From positions 419,298 through 483,297 of the forward strand of contig NMRA01000344.1 of NCBI GenBank assembly GCA_002633005.1: DNA of 64,000 bases, in the 5' to 3' direction. The notes beneath the pieces were generated by a model. It was not told the DNA's origin. It saw nothing but the letters and a program-made list of their open reading frames with translations, and did no database searches. Shown here piece after piece: positions 44,101-54,001 of the stretch (the first letter of the stretch is position 1; each line of letters begins with the position of its first letter). Made by a program: the position numbers and the translations under genes. The stretch comes from Phoronis australis. Its lineage: Eukaryota; Phoronida; Phoronidae.

Positions 44101-47100
44101 CATTTCAGATGGTGCTTCAAACGTCTATTGTAGCTCAATTTCTTTCTTCAGCATTCCGTGGCCTCGTATTCTTGGAGGTTTCTTGCTAACTACCCACGAA
44201 GGTCTGTTTTCTAGTAAGAGGGCTGCAATGGGATAAAAAAAAAACAGTGCAGGTGGTCTGATGTCATTTGCGGTGCATCAAACGTGTGCAGGCCTCATGG
44301 TTGGGCCCATTACACAAAACACCTGAGCAAAAGCACGAGACCCCAATTATGGCTCCTCGTGAAGAAAGTTTTCAAGTCTGCCAGTCTCCTTTAGGAAAAC
44401 GGACAGACTTTTCCATGTGTTGCCATGCAATGGGATATGTGATGTAATTGTTCATTTGCGTTTGCTTTTTGTGGTACTAATTGTACCAGTTCAAATTTGG
44501 AAGACCCTTCTTGGATTTTGGTATCCTTTCCGGTTTATCAGACATGGGTCATTTTGTAGACAGTGTAAAGCACAGGATAGATTTAAATACGTTTTGAACG
44601 GCAACCCTTTATCTATTTTACCTCAATTGCAGGCCCTAGGTTAGGTAACCAGATACTTCACACACCATGCAGACACCGACAGACATTTACTTATGTTGCC
44701 CTCTGTTGGCGCATCAGTTAGGATAGATGCCAGTAGCTCGTTATCTGTGCTACATCTTCTGGTCTGCCGGTGTCTCACAATCACAACCCTTAATCTTGTT
44801 ACACATGTCCTCTTCCCTGTATTACTATCATCACTAGTAATTTGATATGCCGTTGATGTAGCAGCGTTTTTCCAAGATGAATAAACGGTGGATTTTGACA
44901 GGCATCAAGAAGCTTTGGTTGGATTCATCATTCAAGCTAAACGATACAGCAAAATGGGACGATACCTTGGCCGATCAAACGTCTCCTTTATTTTTGGAGT
45001 ACAGAAATGAGATTGAGAATAAGGTAACGTATTTAACCTTCAATCTGAGCAGAGAATCTGTTGTGTCACATATTTTCACACTAGACATGTGTGACCACCA
45101 GGGCAGAATATGTGTCGAGGGCGACAAGATATTGGTGTATGTCAACACCAACAAATTTTGTGTCTCTGGCAGCAATGCATGCTTTGGGCGATAGTATATA
45201 TCGTCAACATCGACAAAAATTGTCTCCCGGGTGCCAACATGTGTATGTTTCACTGGCTTTACCTGCGCACACGACACAAAAGTTGCCTAACTCCCAGAAG
45301 GAGACAATTTGTGATAAATAATCTCACAACAGAGGCCACTTCGCGTGATTTACCCTTGAAATAAGTGGTGTCAGATTTGGCCTAATCAAACAATGTGAGC
45401 ACTTGAAAATACGTGGAAGTCGTGTTTGAAGATTTACACGAAGGTGTGAAGTCTGTAAAGGGACGGGTGTAAAAATACAAGACGCAGAATACTGTTATTG
45501 TTAGGACTGTCGTGGAGGAGTAATTCATTCTTCAACATGACTTTGCTTGGCAGTTTCGTACTAACGATGCCCTCGTATACTGTAGTTTCAGTAGCCACCT
45601 AGCATCATAAACAACCCTTTTAAATTTTACAAATTAATTACTAATATAAATGCACCGTGTTTATGGTTCTCCTCATTCCAGCGTTTGTCTTTGGTACCGA
45701 TTTCTTGCAATCCCGATTTTTCTTCCGGGCATACTAGACCGATCATTCATCCGATGGGCAAGGTCCGTTTCGTTGCACACCTTTACAATTGAACGATTTT
45801 ATTTCGATTACAACTGCTGATGCTGGTGGAACTTGGGTTCATGGAAGCTGGCTACAATCCATGACCAAATAGCCCTAAAGAGCTTCCAACCAATCCCCCA
45901 TAATTATGTTTACGAACAAAAGAGAATTTAATCTACGCTTATACAAGAGCAGCATGTTTCACCTGCTTTGCTGTATGAGCATCGTGCGTGTAGTGAGAGT
46001 TTAAACGTTCTACAGCGTCCGATTTGTCAGATCGCGAATAGCAACACTTGATGTCCAGATGACATGGATGAAAATTTGTATTTCAGGGCTAGCTAGCCAA
46101 GATTACCTCCCAACAGAAGTTACCTCATAGCGTTGCAGCCAGTCTAGGCCGTCTAATCTTTGCACCAAAAATCATACTTGACTTTTTTCATGGGCCGTGC
46201 GAGTGAAAGTGTCGCGTGTAATTTCGCTCGTAATTACGACCAAGACTGCTCATATTTTACGACCGTAATCATGTTTGTCCAATGAGAATTTGGACTGTAG
46301 GTCACGTGAGCTCTGAATCAGTTGTGCATTCGTAATTTTACGCTCGCACTTTTCGTTTGTTATTTTACATTAGTAAATATACGCTCATAATTTTACACTC
46401 GTATTTTGCACAAGTTATGAAGTTTTTCAGAACATGCTTTCATCTATTTCTGTGTGACGTTTTTATGTACGTCACCCCATATAGTACAATAAAGCTTTTG
46501 CAAATATTTGGCGCGTTTTCCTTATTTTTGAATAAATCTGAGGCCATGTGGATAGGCACTCATATCTAGGCAATGCTCTCCGTATCATCTCCCATTCAAT
46601 GTATTCAAAGTACGTCTTAAATCGTCGAGTTTCCAACCGTCGAACTAAAAAGTACAGACCTCAACTCCACTAGCCCATTAGCTAAATTTCTCAGTTAAGC
46701 TATAACTAAAATCGCACATTGTCTCAAGATTAGGTGTGCGTCGACTGGGTCTTTAAGTAACTAAATCCGCATTTAATTTGAAGAGGCATAGAACGTAATA
46801 AACAGACTAATTTGAAATATAGAAAGTGGTTCTCTGGCACTGAAACAGATTTCATCCTGCTCACCCGGAATTTTTCGGTTTTTTCGTAAATATTTTTTAT
46901 TTCTGTTGAAATCAAAGAAATTTCTTTTAGTTTCTTATTTCAAAAAAGAACTTTCTGTCAGTTTCTCGACCCTTTGTCAATTTTTCTCCCAAACGTCAAA
47001 GCACGTCTCCTTATGGCAAGACATAGACTTAGCAAATTTTCGTCATATGGAAAATGTGACCTTTGACCTCAAGCGACTTCAAGCAACTGGCTGTGAGAGC

Positions 47101-50100
47101 ATGTGCGCATTTACATGTACACAGTAGCATAAGCGGGAGGGGGAATAAAAACTCTGTGGTAACCATGTATTTAAGAAATCGTGATTTTTAAATTTTTTCT
47201 GGAAATTTCCTCACAGGGGAAAGTGAATTACTGTGTCCTAGACGTTGTGAGGTGGTACTTTCGTCAGGAATTGTTTAAAACATATGTTTGACGATCCTGT
47301 TTGAGTAAAGAAAGGTTTTGTAAGCTTTCAATTGTGAACAAGGTCAATCAATTCGTGTATCAATAATTCCCCAAAACACGGCAATGTGCCTATTTTGGGA
47401 CAGCTTGAAGGAGCTCGGAATTTCATGCCTTTGTGTACCCTGGTAATATAGCTTCAAGCACGACTCATCAAGCAACTCAACATGAAGTGTCAAAGAGGTT
47501 TGAAAGGTCCAAAAATCAAAATTCGCCGATCGATCGTTTAAATGAGGTGTGTAATGAAGTTAGTGATAAATTGTCACAGCGGAAGAAAGAAAATGAATCT
47601 TCACTGCATTCGCCAGCGTCGTCCCCAGTCTCAAGATGAGGCTGGTCGGTTTGTCCATTCGAGACGTGGTATGGAAAATCAATGTGTCAGAATTCTGACA
47701 CATTTTTACGGAAATCGCCGGAAACTCACGAGTAATATCAAGTTATATCACAGTTATATGCAGTACAAAACAAAAATCAAAACTAACGGTAAGCATGTAG
47801 CAAATTAGGTTTGAATTACTGCGAAAATGGTGAGTTTTTATTAGGAAATAGATTACTTCTATAGTACTATCAAGAAAACAGAATCAAAAATAAGTACATG
47901 TATGGGAACAACTTTTACTTCAAACAATAACCAAAGCAATGCCTTCAGCTTCATGGATGGCAGTAAAAACGCCTTTGAAAATAATTGAAATCTGCCTTTG
48001 CTGCGGCTTTAATTTAATTTCTGGAAATCCAATTCAATTTTATCACATCAACCAAGCAAGGACAGGAGTCTGGAAGAACTTGTGTTTAAGTATTCATCAA
48101 CTCAAATGTTTGAAGGTTTCTTGTGTCACTATTGTGAATGTCACGTACTTATAGTACTGAGAAAAGCATGACAGACTCCAGAAATTTTGTCAGGAGACAA
48201 TGTCTAACCAACATTTTAAAAGAATCGCGAGATCAACACTAAAAGAGCAGCGTCAGACAGAAAATCGTTCTTTGTGGATGTCAGTCGCCCTTCATCTTCA
48301 TTATTTTATCTAAATAATCGTAGTTCGTAGTCATATTTATATGATAATACGATGAATGTTTTCAGTCATCCAGTTGGGTCAGTATAAGAAACAATAAATC
48401 TGTTACTGGACTTACGGTACGTGGAGATGGCTACGTTGCGTTCTCCTCTCGAGGACTTCATCAGGCCACTGAGTTGTCACGTGACAGTGAAACCGCAGCC
48501 CCACCTGTCTATTGAGGCTGCGGTTTCACTTACCTAGGACTTGGGATAGGGCGCTGAAGAGAATCCCGCGGAAACTGTACGACGGACCACGTGACAAGTC
48601 ACGTGACAACTCAGTGACCTGATGAAGTCCTTGAGAGGAGGACGCAACGTAGCCATCTCCTCGTACCGTAAGTCCAGTAATAGATTTATTGTTTCTTATA
48701 TCATATTTATATGTTTTACTGTCATCAAGGCAGCGACCAATCATTGCCGATATTTTTTACTTGTTGCCCTGATCATCCCAGGCATTTGAAAGAGTTCCGG
48801 ATGAGAACATACCGAGGTGCAGTGCTGAAATGAAAATCTAGCAGGTTGTCTGACAGTGCTTTTAATTTATTTCTTAAAATTACCATGCTTTTTCAATTTC
48901 TTAGTAATACTCTTAACAGTGTGTGTAGATGACATATGAAATCGCAAAAACATACATTGGGGGTAATGTAGTACAACTTCAAAAGATTGTTGATAAACCA
49001 ATCACTCTTTATTCAAGACATTTGAATGATAAATCATTTGCACCACAAAAACAATTTCAACTGCGTATTAGTTTAATAGCTGCTGGCCTCCTGTACGAGT
49101 ACTTAAATCTAACGATTCCTCCCTAAAATTACCAGCGTAAACTTACGAGCGAAAAATACAAGCATAAAATTACGAGCGTAAAAGTTCTTCAGAGCTCACG
49201 TGACCTATAAGTTTATTGATTAACGCAAATGAGTTTCTAAGTCACGTATGCACGTGAAGGCTCATAGATGCGAGCAGGGAACTCGAGTGCGGTAAAGGTT
49301 GAGACCACGAGTAAAAATCAGAGATCAGGCCGAACTTGTAGTTTTATTTCTGGGGTCATCAAGTACAAACTACAATTATATAACCATAATGTACTTTAGC
49401 ACACATAAATAAATACTTCTCTTAACATTTCACAGAAGTAACTAAATATTCAAACATAATTCCGAGTTCAATTTCGAAAATTAATTTGATTTGACCCCGA
49501 GCAAAGAGAACAGAAGAGCCTAAGTGATCGTGCAATAATTCCTTTTGTCGACCTTTTCAGAAGACACGCGATGTGTCTTTGGAGGTAGAAAGTTCGCGAA
49601 CACAATTCGGCCTAGTTTCTGCGCATTGAACGCTACATTTGCAAGTTGAGATGTCAATAAAGCAAAACATAATGCGTGTTTAAAGCGCAAAAATACCTGG
49701 CTCAAGCCTTCAGAGAAAATGTCCTTTGACTCATATCATTTACCCCTAGGTAACAACGAACGGATAATTCCGTAGTGCTGGAAACCACAGAATGACTTCC
49801 CGTGGTCAAGCATTTTATTGGACATGGTCTCAATCAATAACAATTTTTCAGGAATCGTGTCTAATCTGATTAAGGTTCTAGTTGACAAAGATCTTATAAC
49901 GATTGGTGCCCTAAATAGACGCGGTTTTTTGGCGGAAGGCGGTTTTATAGCCTGCACCAATACAACCTAGAATCCAAAGCTCGACGAGCACTTGTGATTA
50001 CTATGTTTTACTTCCAGCTGAAAGAAAAATTCCAGTCGATAGTGGGCTTCCACGACGTTATCATCACCAATTTTACAAAAGGAAGTATAGTAACTTGGTT

Positions 50101-53100
50101 CAAGGTATCTGTGTATCTTAGCAAAGTGTTAGAGGAAGTCAGTCAACGTTCCTCCTCAGAAACACCAAGCGATGACGATTTGATTATAGTGTTAAAGACA
50201 ATTGGTAACCAGATTGAGACATTACCGTTTAACTTAATCCTAACACTCGACAAGTACGGTACAGTGAATCTAAACAATTCGTACGATAAAAACCGTTTCA
50301 ACGCCACGCAATACGCTGAACAGGGTATGTATACGAACAATGTACACCAGTTTAAACTTGGCTATTATTTTATTTGCCGATACTTAAGACGTGAATATTC
50401 AAAATAATACATTTTTCAAATATCATTTAGCAAACTTTCATACGTAACTGCACGTGACTAAGTTTCATTTTGCGGCAGACGTTGCCCTTATCCTTAGTTT
50501 GGGGTGGTAGCGAAGCATAGTGTTCAAGCCAGACCGCCATCCTTTCGTCCCAATCTCACTCGTTGAAGTGATATCTCACCACGGAAGCTTTAGAAACTAT
50601 TCCACTTTTGTATAAAGTTGAAGATGGAGCAGCTTCGTTTTCAAATTCACCCTTTAGACATTATATAAGGCATCACAGCATAGGTTGAACACGTCAGTCA
50701 GTTCTTGGTGATTTTGCAATTGTTACCAAGTTCACTCTGAGACAGTCAACTTTCATTTGATGAAATAGTGTTGTCGCAACATCTCAGTAAAAGAGACTTC
50801 GATTTTGCGCTCTTACATGCATTTTGTATCCAAGTTGGTGGGAGAATCAAGACGCCAGTCAAATTTAGATAATCGTTTTACGTGTTTTGGGTTACTTGAT
50901 AGTGACTGAGCGTTGTGTAATGATGCAGCTTAAAATCATTGTTGTATTGCTTGTTTTGTTGTCTCTTACTAGTCTTGAGAGTCATTCGAAACATCTGTAT
51001 GGAAGAAAATGGGTGCCCAAGGGGCTACACGTGTGACAATGGAAAATCATTTTCGATGTGCAAAGGAGCTTGTGTGGACTACAATATCGGTCTCTGTGCT
51101 AGCAACAACTCTGTGTGCTACCTTAACAGGACGTACCAGCCAGAATGCAGGTCTGTAGACAGCCCAGTTCAAAACACACGTACTAAAACTAATGATCATT
51201 TAAAACAAATGAACACATAAAATCAAAAATTGTCATCCTGCATTTTTGCTAATTATATTACCAATAACTGATTACTTTTTTACCAGTGGTGTCATTCATT
51301 TGCAAGTACGAGGCGTTAGTATTCCGGCGAACGAAAAAAGGAGTCTGGTAAGCCCTTACGGTTTATGTGCCATTACTGACATTGAACATTTCAGATGTAA
51401 GTCTGGACACATATACTTGGATTTCTTTGCGGTCAAGTGTCAACCAACCTCGACATTTGTGGCGTTCCTCCTCGGAATAGCGAGTGGAGTACTTGTTTTG
51501 GTCATTTTCATCATGTGCCTGGTTTGCGGGATACAGCTCAGAAAGGCAAAGAAGTATAAACAATCGTAAGTGAACCGTTGTTTGAAGATTTGCAAAAAGT
51601 TGTGCAAAGAATTAAAATAAATTTCATCGAAGTGCATGTATGTGCAATGTAAGTGTTTGAAAAATTGTGATGAGTGGCAGCATGGACCCAGTCCCTAATT
51701 TGTGCTCTACCTATATGTGATGTCATCGGGTGACTAGGGTTGGATTTGTAAAACAGACACCTTGTGCTACATGTACTGTGCCCGGATGTAAGGGTGTATC
51801 TAATCGTTTTTTTTGCCAACACAGGCCTCACGAGAATGACCTGAGTGTGACTTCGGATGACTTTCGCCACCTGAGACTAATGCGAACCGTAACGGAGGGG
51901 CGCGATTATGACAACGAGGTTTGTTTTCAGCAGATAATTGGTATTTTCATTTAACAAGTACGCATGCACACTCTTGGGTCTGTACGTGTATGCTGTTTCA
52001 TGAACCAATCAGTTCGATGTAAATTTAAAGTGTACAGTTGCTTAATTTTCGTTCTACTGGTATTGCTGTTGCTACTATTGTCAGTCTTACCGTAAGCACT
52101 ACTACTAAACCAGGATCGCTGTTGCTACAATTGTCAGTCTTACAGCAAGCACTACTACTAAACCAGTATCGCTGTTGCTACTATTGTCAGTCTTACTGCA
52201 TATACTACCACTATTGTCAGTCTTACCGCAAACTTCACTAATGCTGTCAGTCTCACCGCAAATACTAGTACAGTTACTGCCATTGCCACAGCTACATCCG
52301 TTACTGAATCAATCAATTTATTTCTATGATAAAGGTCATAGGCCCACTGTACAAAAAACAACATGTAACGTAGTCAAGAATGCAGCAAGCTATCACGGAG
52401 TCACAAACCATAAAATACGCATTTACATAGGTTAACTAATTTAGCATCATCAATTGTTGACATTAATGTTTTGAACTTGAAAACAGACGAAAAATTCCAA
52501 TCACACACTTTAATATAATTTTCTCTCAATATTACGGCTTAAGAGGATTTGCATGTACATGTACTCGACTAGTCTTCAACAACATTGGGGCAGAAGAGAC
52601 TCACCATGCTTGCCTATTCAGCTTCAAGTGCTTTTAGCACTACGACCTCTCTACTATTGATTGTTAATGTAACTAAATTGGCAAACTCAGCAGAATCAAA
52701 GTCATCGTCTTCTAGCACTATCCCTGCCACCACCAAGACTGCTACCATAGTTGCATCACTTGTCATGCCCTCTAGGGACAGCACTGCGCATACTCACAAT
52801 ATGGCGCAAAGCATTAAGTCGCGAATTGAAATAGCATAGTCTATTGAAGCTGTCTGCATCCTCATTAATCATCGAGCTATCTTTACCTGCTTGCACCAAG
52901 TTCAGTAATGATTGGATTCCGATGAGAATTATTTCAATGTTCATTAGGGATACAAGTCAAATAGAAGATCGCCTGTCACTGATGACCAATTTGTAGGAAA
53001 CCTTGCTACTGTCGATACAGAAACTTCGGTAAGTGATCATGAGGTGTGATATTGAATATTCTACCGCCAAATTTCTTTTACGTGGCTTAGAATAAATTTC

Positions 53101-54001
53101 CCAGCGTCAACTACTGTATGATTTAATAGACCTGGGGCCCGTCCCAAGAAACTGACTTAAGTTCATCTTTGACTTAAGTTTAAGATTTGTCTAAACTTCC
53201 AAACTTTGAAACTTCCACATCTGGTAAATTCATCGAAATTAAGCCAAAACTTACGTCAAACACTTAAACCAAGCTTAACATCTCTTTCTTGAAATGATTT
53301 TGAGACAAGTTGAGCTTTTATTTTAAAATTTAGTAAAATTTAGGAATTGTCTTAGCTAAGTCAGTTTTGTTGGAACGGGCCTCTGGATAATATATTTATG
53401 TTGTTAGCAGTGCTAACAATCATTCACTGTTGGAATGCTTGCGGATTTCCCAACTGAGCAGTGCAATAAGGGAGAAGATTAGTCCCTATGGCTATGATTT
53501 AATACTACTTCGCTCCCAGTCTGGCTGAAAAGAGTCGACTAACAACAGCATTAGGCCTACGTTCTTCTTGCTCGGAACTCGCCGTGTGCGCCAACGAATA
53601 AAGACAGTACAACTAGAACAAACCTTTCCTAATAAAGGCCGGCTTGACGTTCCCTGCAGGTTGAACGTGAGCTGGCAGTGAAGTTTGCAAGAAATGAGTT
53701 GATATCAATACAATAAAGTCCAGTGGTTAAAAATATGCTCTCAGACAAGCAAATTTCGTACTATACCTTTCTTAAAAAAGCACTTCAACATATCAGATAT
53801 CTCATTGTGTTGAAAATCTTGTTTCAGTTCAAAATCCGACGTCCGGAAGTCAGCAGTGTGCCATTCGGCGTGTACACGGAAAATTCAAGCAAGCGCTTGT
53901 CCAATGTCTCATCTGCCGGAAAGCGCCAAAGTCTCAAAAGCGAGAGGTTAAGCTACGAAAAAGAGTACGAAGAAGTTATGGACGATTATGCCAAATCGTA
54001 G
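38034..54001 (+). CDS. Gene B: mucin-like single-pass membrane protein with one SEA domain and an EGF domain
   Basis: Nine exons join in frame from ATG 38053 to TAG 54001: 38053-38116, 39787-40059, 44902-45023, 50018-50324, 50973-51150, 51395-51565, 51825-51918, 52948-53028, 53828-54001, total 1464 bp or 487 residues. Order: signal peptide, Thr/Ser/Asn-rich region, SEA, four-Cys module, EGF, transmembrane helix, tail. Every exon from the mucin exon on has a phase-matched partner in gene A, so the two arose by tandem duplication. It is the simpler form: one SEA domain and a short mucin region without perfect repeats. Introns carry a THAP transposon and a fold-back repeat. The first exon is the least certain part. 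Likely a cell-surface mucin (inference). Confidence 0.85.
38117..39786 (+). other. Gene B first intron, no feature recognised
   Basis: AT-rich, short incidental frames only. Confidence 0.5.
39787..40059 (+). CDS. Gene B exon: Thr/Ser/Asn-rich mucin region
   Basis: Phase 1-1 exon, acceptor gctttccaccag, donor acag|gttagc. It encodes about 91 residues rich in Thr, Ser, Ala, Asn and Pro with many N-x-T/S sites (SNTTTSNVTNATP), a basic STRRKTP patch, and ends VIVNTG, parallel to the LNLNTG end of the gene A mucin exon. It has no exact tandem repeats. Confidence 0.82.
41495..42280. repeat. Tandem duplication of about 390 bp inside THAP transposon copy 2
   Basis: Unit 1 from about 41495 and unit 2 from about 41886 share long stretches (ctataatagtgag, gtcagggcaaaggttgtaca, ttgaataatgtatttgtatt, aattagcatgcgctcacac). 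Copy 1 has this segment once, as its complement at about 25540-25930. The two units have since diverged. Confidence 0.85.
42395..42641. mobile_element. Small element nested in THAP transposon copy 2
   Basis: 247 bp absent from copy 1, bounded by a direct repeat taaa (42391-42394 and 42642-42645). The ends are inverted and similar: ccatgcgtgtacccagcc with ggggggctcgaa, and the complement ttcgagccccccggggtgcg with cgcatgtaggc. A related end lies at 20285-20342. Confidence 0.7.
42763..43047 (-). CDS. THAP DNA-binding domain, copy 2, intact
   Basis: On the minus strand an ATG gives MRCIVPACLNYETAKKAGIS, then FFRLPREPETLEKWL, and LRVCGRHFVDSDFSDEF: the complete C-x4-C, 49 residues, C-x2-H zinc ligand set with the conserved Trp. 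No transposase catalytic domain follows; the frame ends about 55 residues later. This may be a stand-alone DNA-binding protein that could compete at the element's ends (inference), or merely a remnant. Confidence 0.7.
   Translation of the reverse strand: MNAAIMRCIVPACLNYETAKKAGISFFRLPREPETLEKWLAEVKNERYAVNSKEEAVKHLRVCGRHFVDSDFSDEFRLIKELSIRSRRLSSISL
43208..44901 (+). other. Gene B intron remainder
   Basis: It contains a 26 bp perfect palindrome at 44026-44051. Around 44140-44830 the sequence is less AT-rich but I cannot identify it. Confidence 0.45.
44902..45023 (+). CDS. Gene B exon: SEA domain, N-terminal part
   Basis: The acceptor is ggattttgacag, the donor aag|gtaacg; phases 1 to 0. It encodes GIKKLWLDSSFKLNDTAKW, DDTLADQTSP and ends RNEIENK. 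It aligns with gene A exons at 1466 and 8612 (S-F-K-L then W-D/N-D). Confidence 0.83.
46195..49205. mobile_element. Possible 3 kb element with inverted subterminal repeats
   Basis: At 46280-46400 taggtcacgtgagctctgaa is followed by many CGTAATTTTACGCTCG-like units; at 49130-49210 the complement appears (tacgagcgtaaaa, cagagctcacgtgacctata). The units occur at least eight times across both ends. Multiple subterminal repeats are common in hAT-like and related DNA transposons. Inner frames (for example 47433-47639) are not recognised. Exact ends and target duplication are not defined. Confidence 0.45.
48381..48700. repeat. 320 bp fold-back repeat with nested hairpin and two hammerhead-like motifs
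   Basis: Left arm 48381-48482 and right arm about 48595-48700 are inverted copies (agtataagaaac ... gtttcttata; ggacttacggtacg ... cgtaccgtaagtcc; gatggctacgttgcg ... cgcaacgtagccatc). Inside is a perfect 15 bp hairpin (48486-48500 with 48516-48530). Each arm contains CTGATGA, a short GTCC..GGAC-type stem and GCAAC, resembling a degenerate hammerhead core as in Penelope-like terminal repeats. It lies in an intron of gene B. Confidence 0.75.
50018..50324 (+). CDS. Gene B exon: SEA domain, C-terminal part
   Basis: The acceptor is ttacttccag, the donor cagg|gtatgt; phases 0 to 1. It encodes LKEKFQSIVGFHDVIITNF then TKGSIVTWFKVSVYLSKVLE. The fold matches gene A, but the cleavage turn reads GSIVT instead of GSVIV, so self-cleavage may be weaker or lost. 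Confidence 0.88.
50973..51150 (+). CDS. Gene B exon: four-Cys module and first part of the EGF domain
   Basis: The acceptor is gtctcttactag, the donor gcag|gtctgt; phases 1 to 2. It encodes VLRVIRNIC with C-x5-C-x5-C-x8-C, KGA, and EGF cysteines with the same spacing as gene A (7, 6, 9, 1, 13). YLNRTYQPEC is identical in both genes. Confidence 0.9.
51395..51565 (+). CDS. Gene B exon: end of EGF domain and transmembrane helix
   Basis: The acceptor is gaacatttcag, the donor atc|gtaagt; 171 bp, as in gene A. It encodes RCKSGHIYLDFFAVKC, then a hydrophobic helix (STFVAFLLGIASGVLVLVIF) and the basic anchor QLRKAKKYKQ. Confidence 0.92.
51825..51918 (+). CDS. Gene B exon: cytoplasmic tail 1
   Basis: The acceptor is a strong pyrimidine tract ending gccaacacag, the donor gag|gtttgt; phases 2 to 0. 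It encodes ENDLSVTSDDFRHLRLMR and ends RDYDNE, aligning with gene A exon 18164. Confidence 0.87.
52066..52310. repeat. 53 bp minisatellite
   Basis: Three clear units start at 52066, 52119 and 52172 (ctgttgctactattgtcagt, cttacmgyaagcactactac, taaaccag), followed by shortened degenerate copies with the tgtcagtcttaccgcaaa core. The unit is not a multiple of three, so it does not code. It lies in an intron between two tail exons of gene B. Confidence 0.8.
52948..53028 (+). CDS. Gene B exon: cytoplasmic tail 2
   Basis: 81 bp, phase 0-0, acceptor atgttcattag, donor tcg|gtaagt. It encodes GYKSNRRSPVTDDQFVGNLA and VDTETS, aligning over its whole length with gene A exon 19374. Confidence 0.86.
53136..53381. 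mobile_element. 246 bp MITE with GGCCCGTYCCAA ends
   Basis: The ends are inverted copies (GGCCCGTCCCAAGAAACTGA and TCAGTTTTGTTGGAACGGGC), flanked by ctgg direct repeats (cctgg/tctgg). The interior is AT-rich with aaacttaag motifs. It lies in the last intron of gene B. Confidence 0.7.
53828..54001 (+). CDS. Gene B exon: cytoplasmic tail 3 and stop
   Basis: The acceptor is atcttgtttcag. It encodes FKIRRPEVSSVPFGVY, RLSNVSSAGKRQSLK and a Tyr/Glu-rich end (YEKEYEEVMDDYAKS) with TAG at 53999-54001. The acidic tyrosine sites YEKEY and YEEV are absent from gene A's end, so the two tails may have different partners (inference). Confidence 0.88.
   Translation, partial: FKIRRPEVSSVPFGVYTENSSKRLSNVSSAGKRQSLKSERLSYEKEYEEVMDDYAKS

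Noticed and set aside
45091-45364. Overlapping frames after the first SEA exon of gene B.
   Set aside because: They begin past a good splice donor and no paralogous exon exists in gene A.
52038-52435. Val/Thr- and Leu-rich frames suggesting another mucin exon.
   Set aside because: The 53 bp repeat unit is not a multiple of three, so the frame is not maintained.
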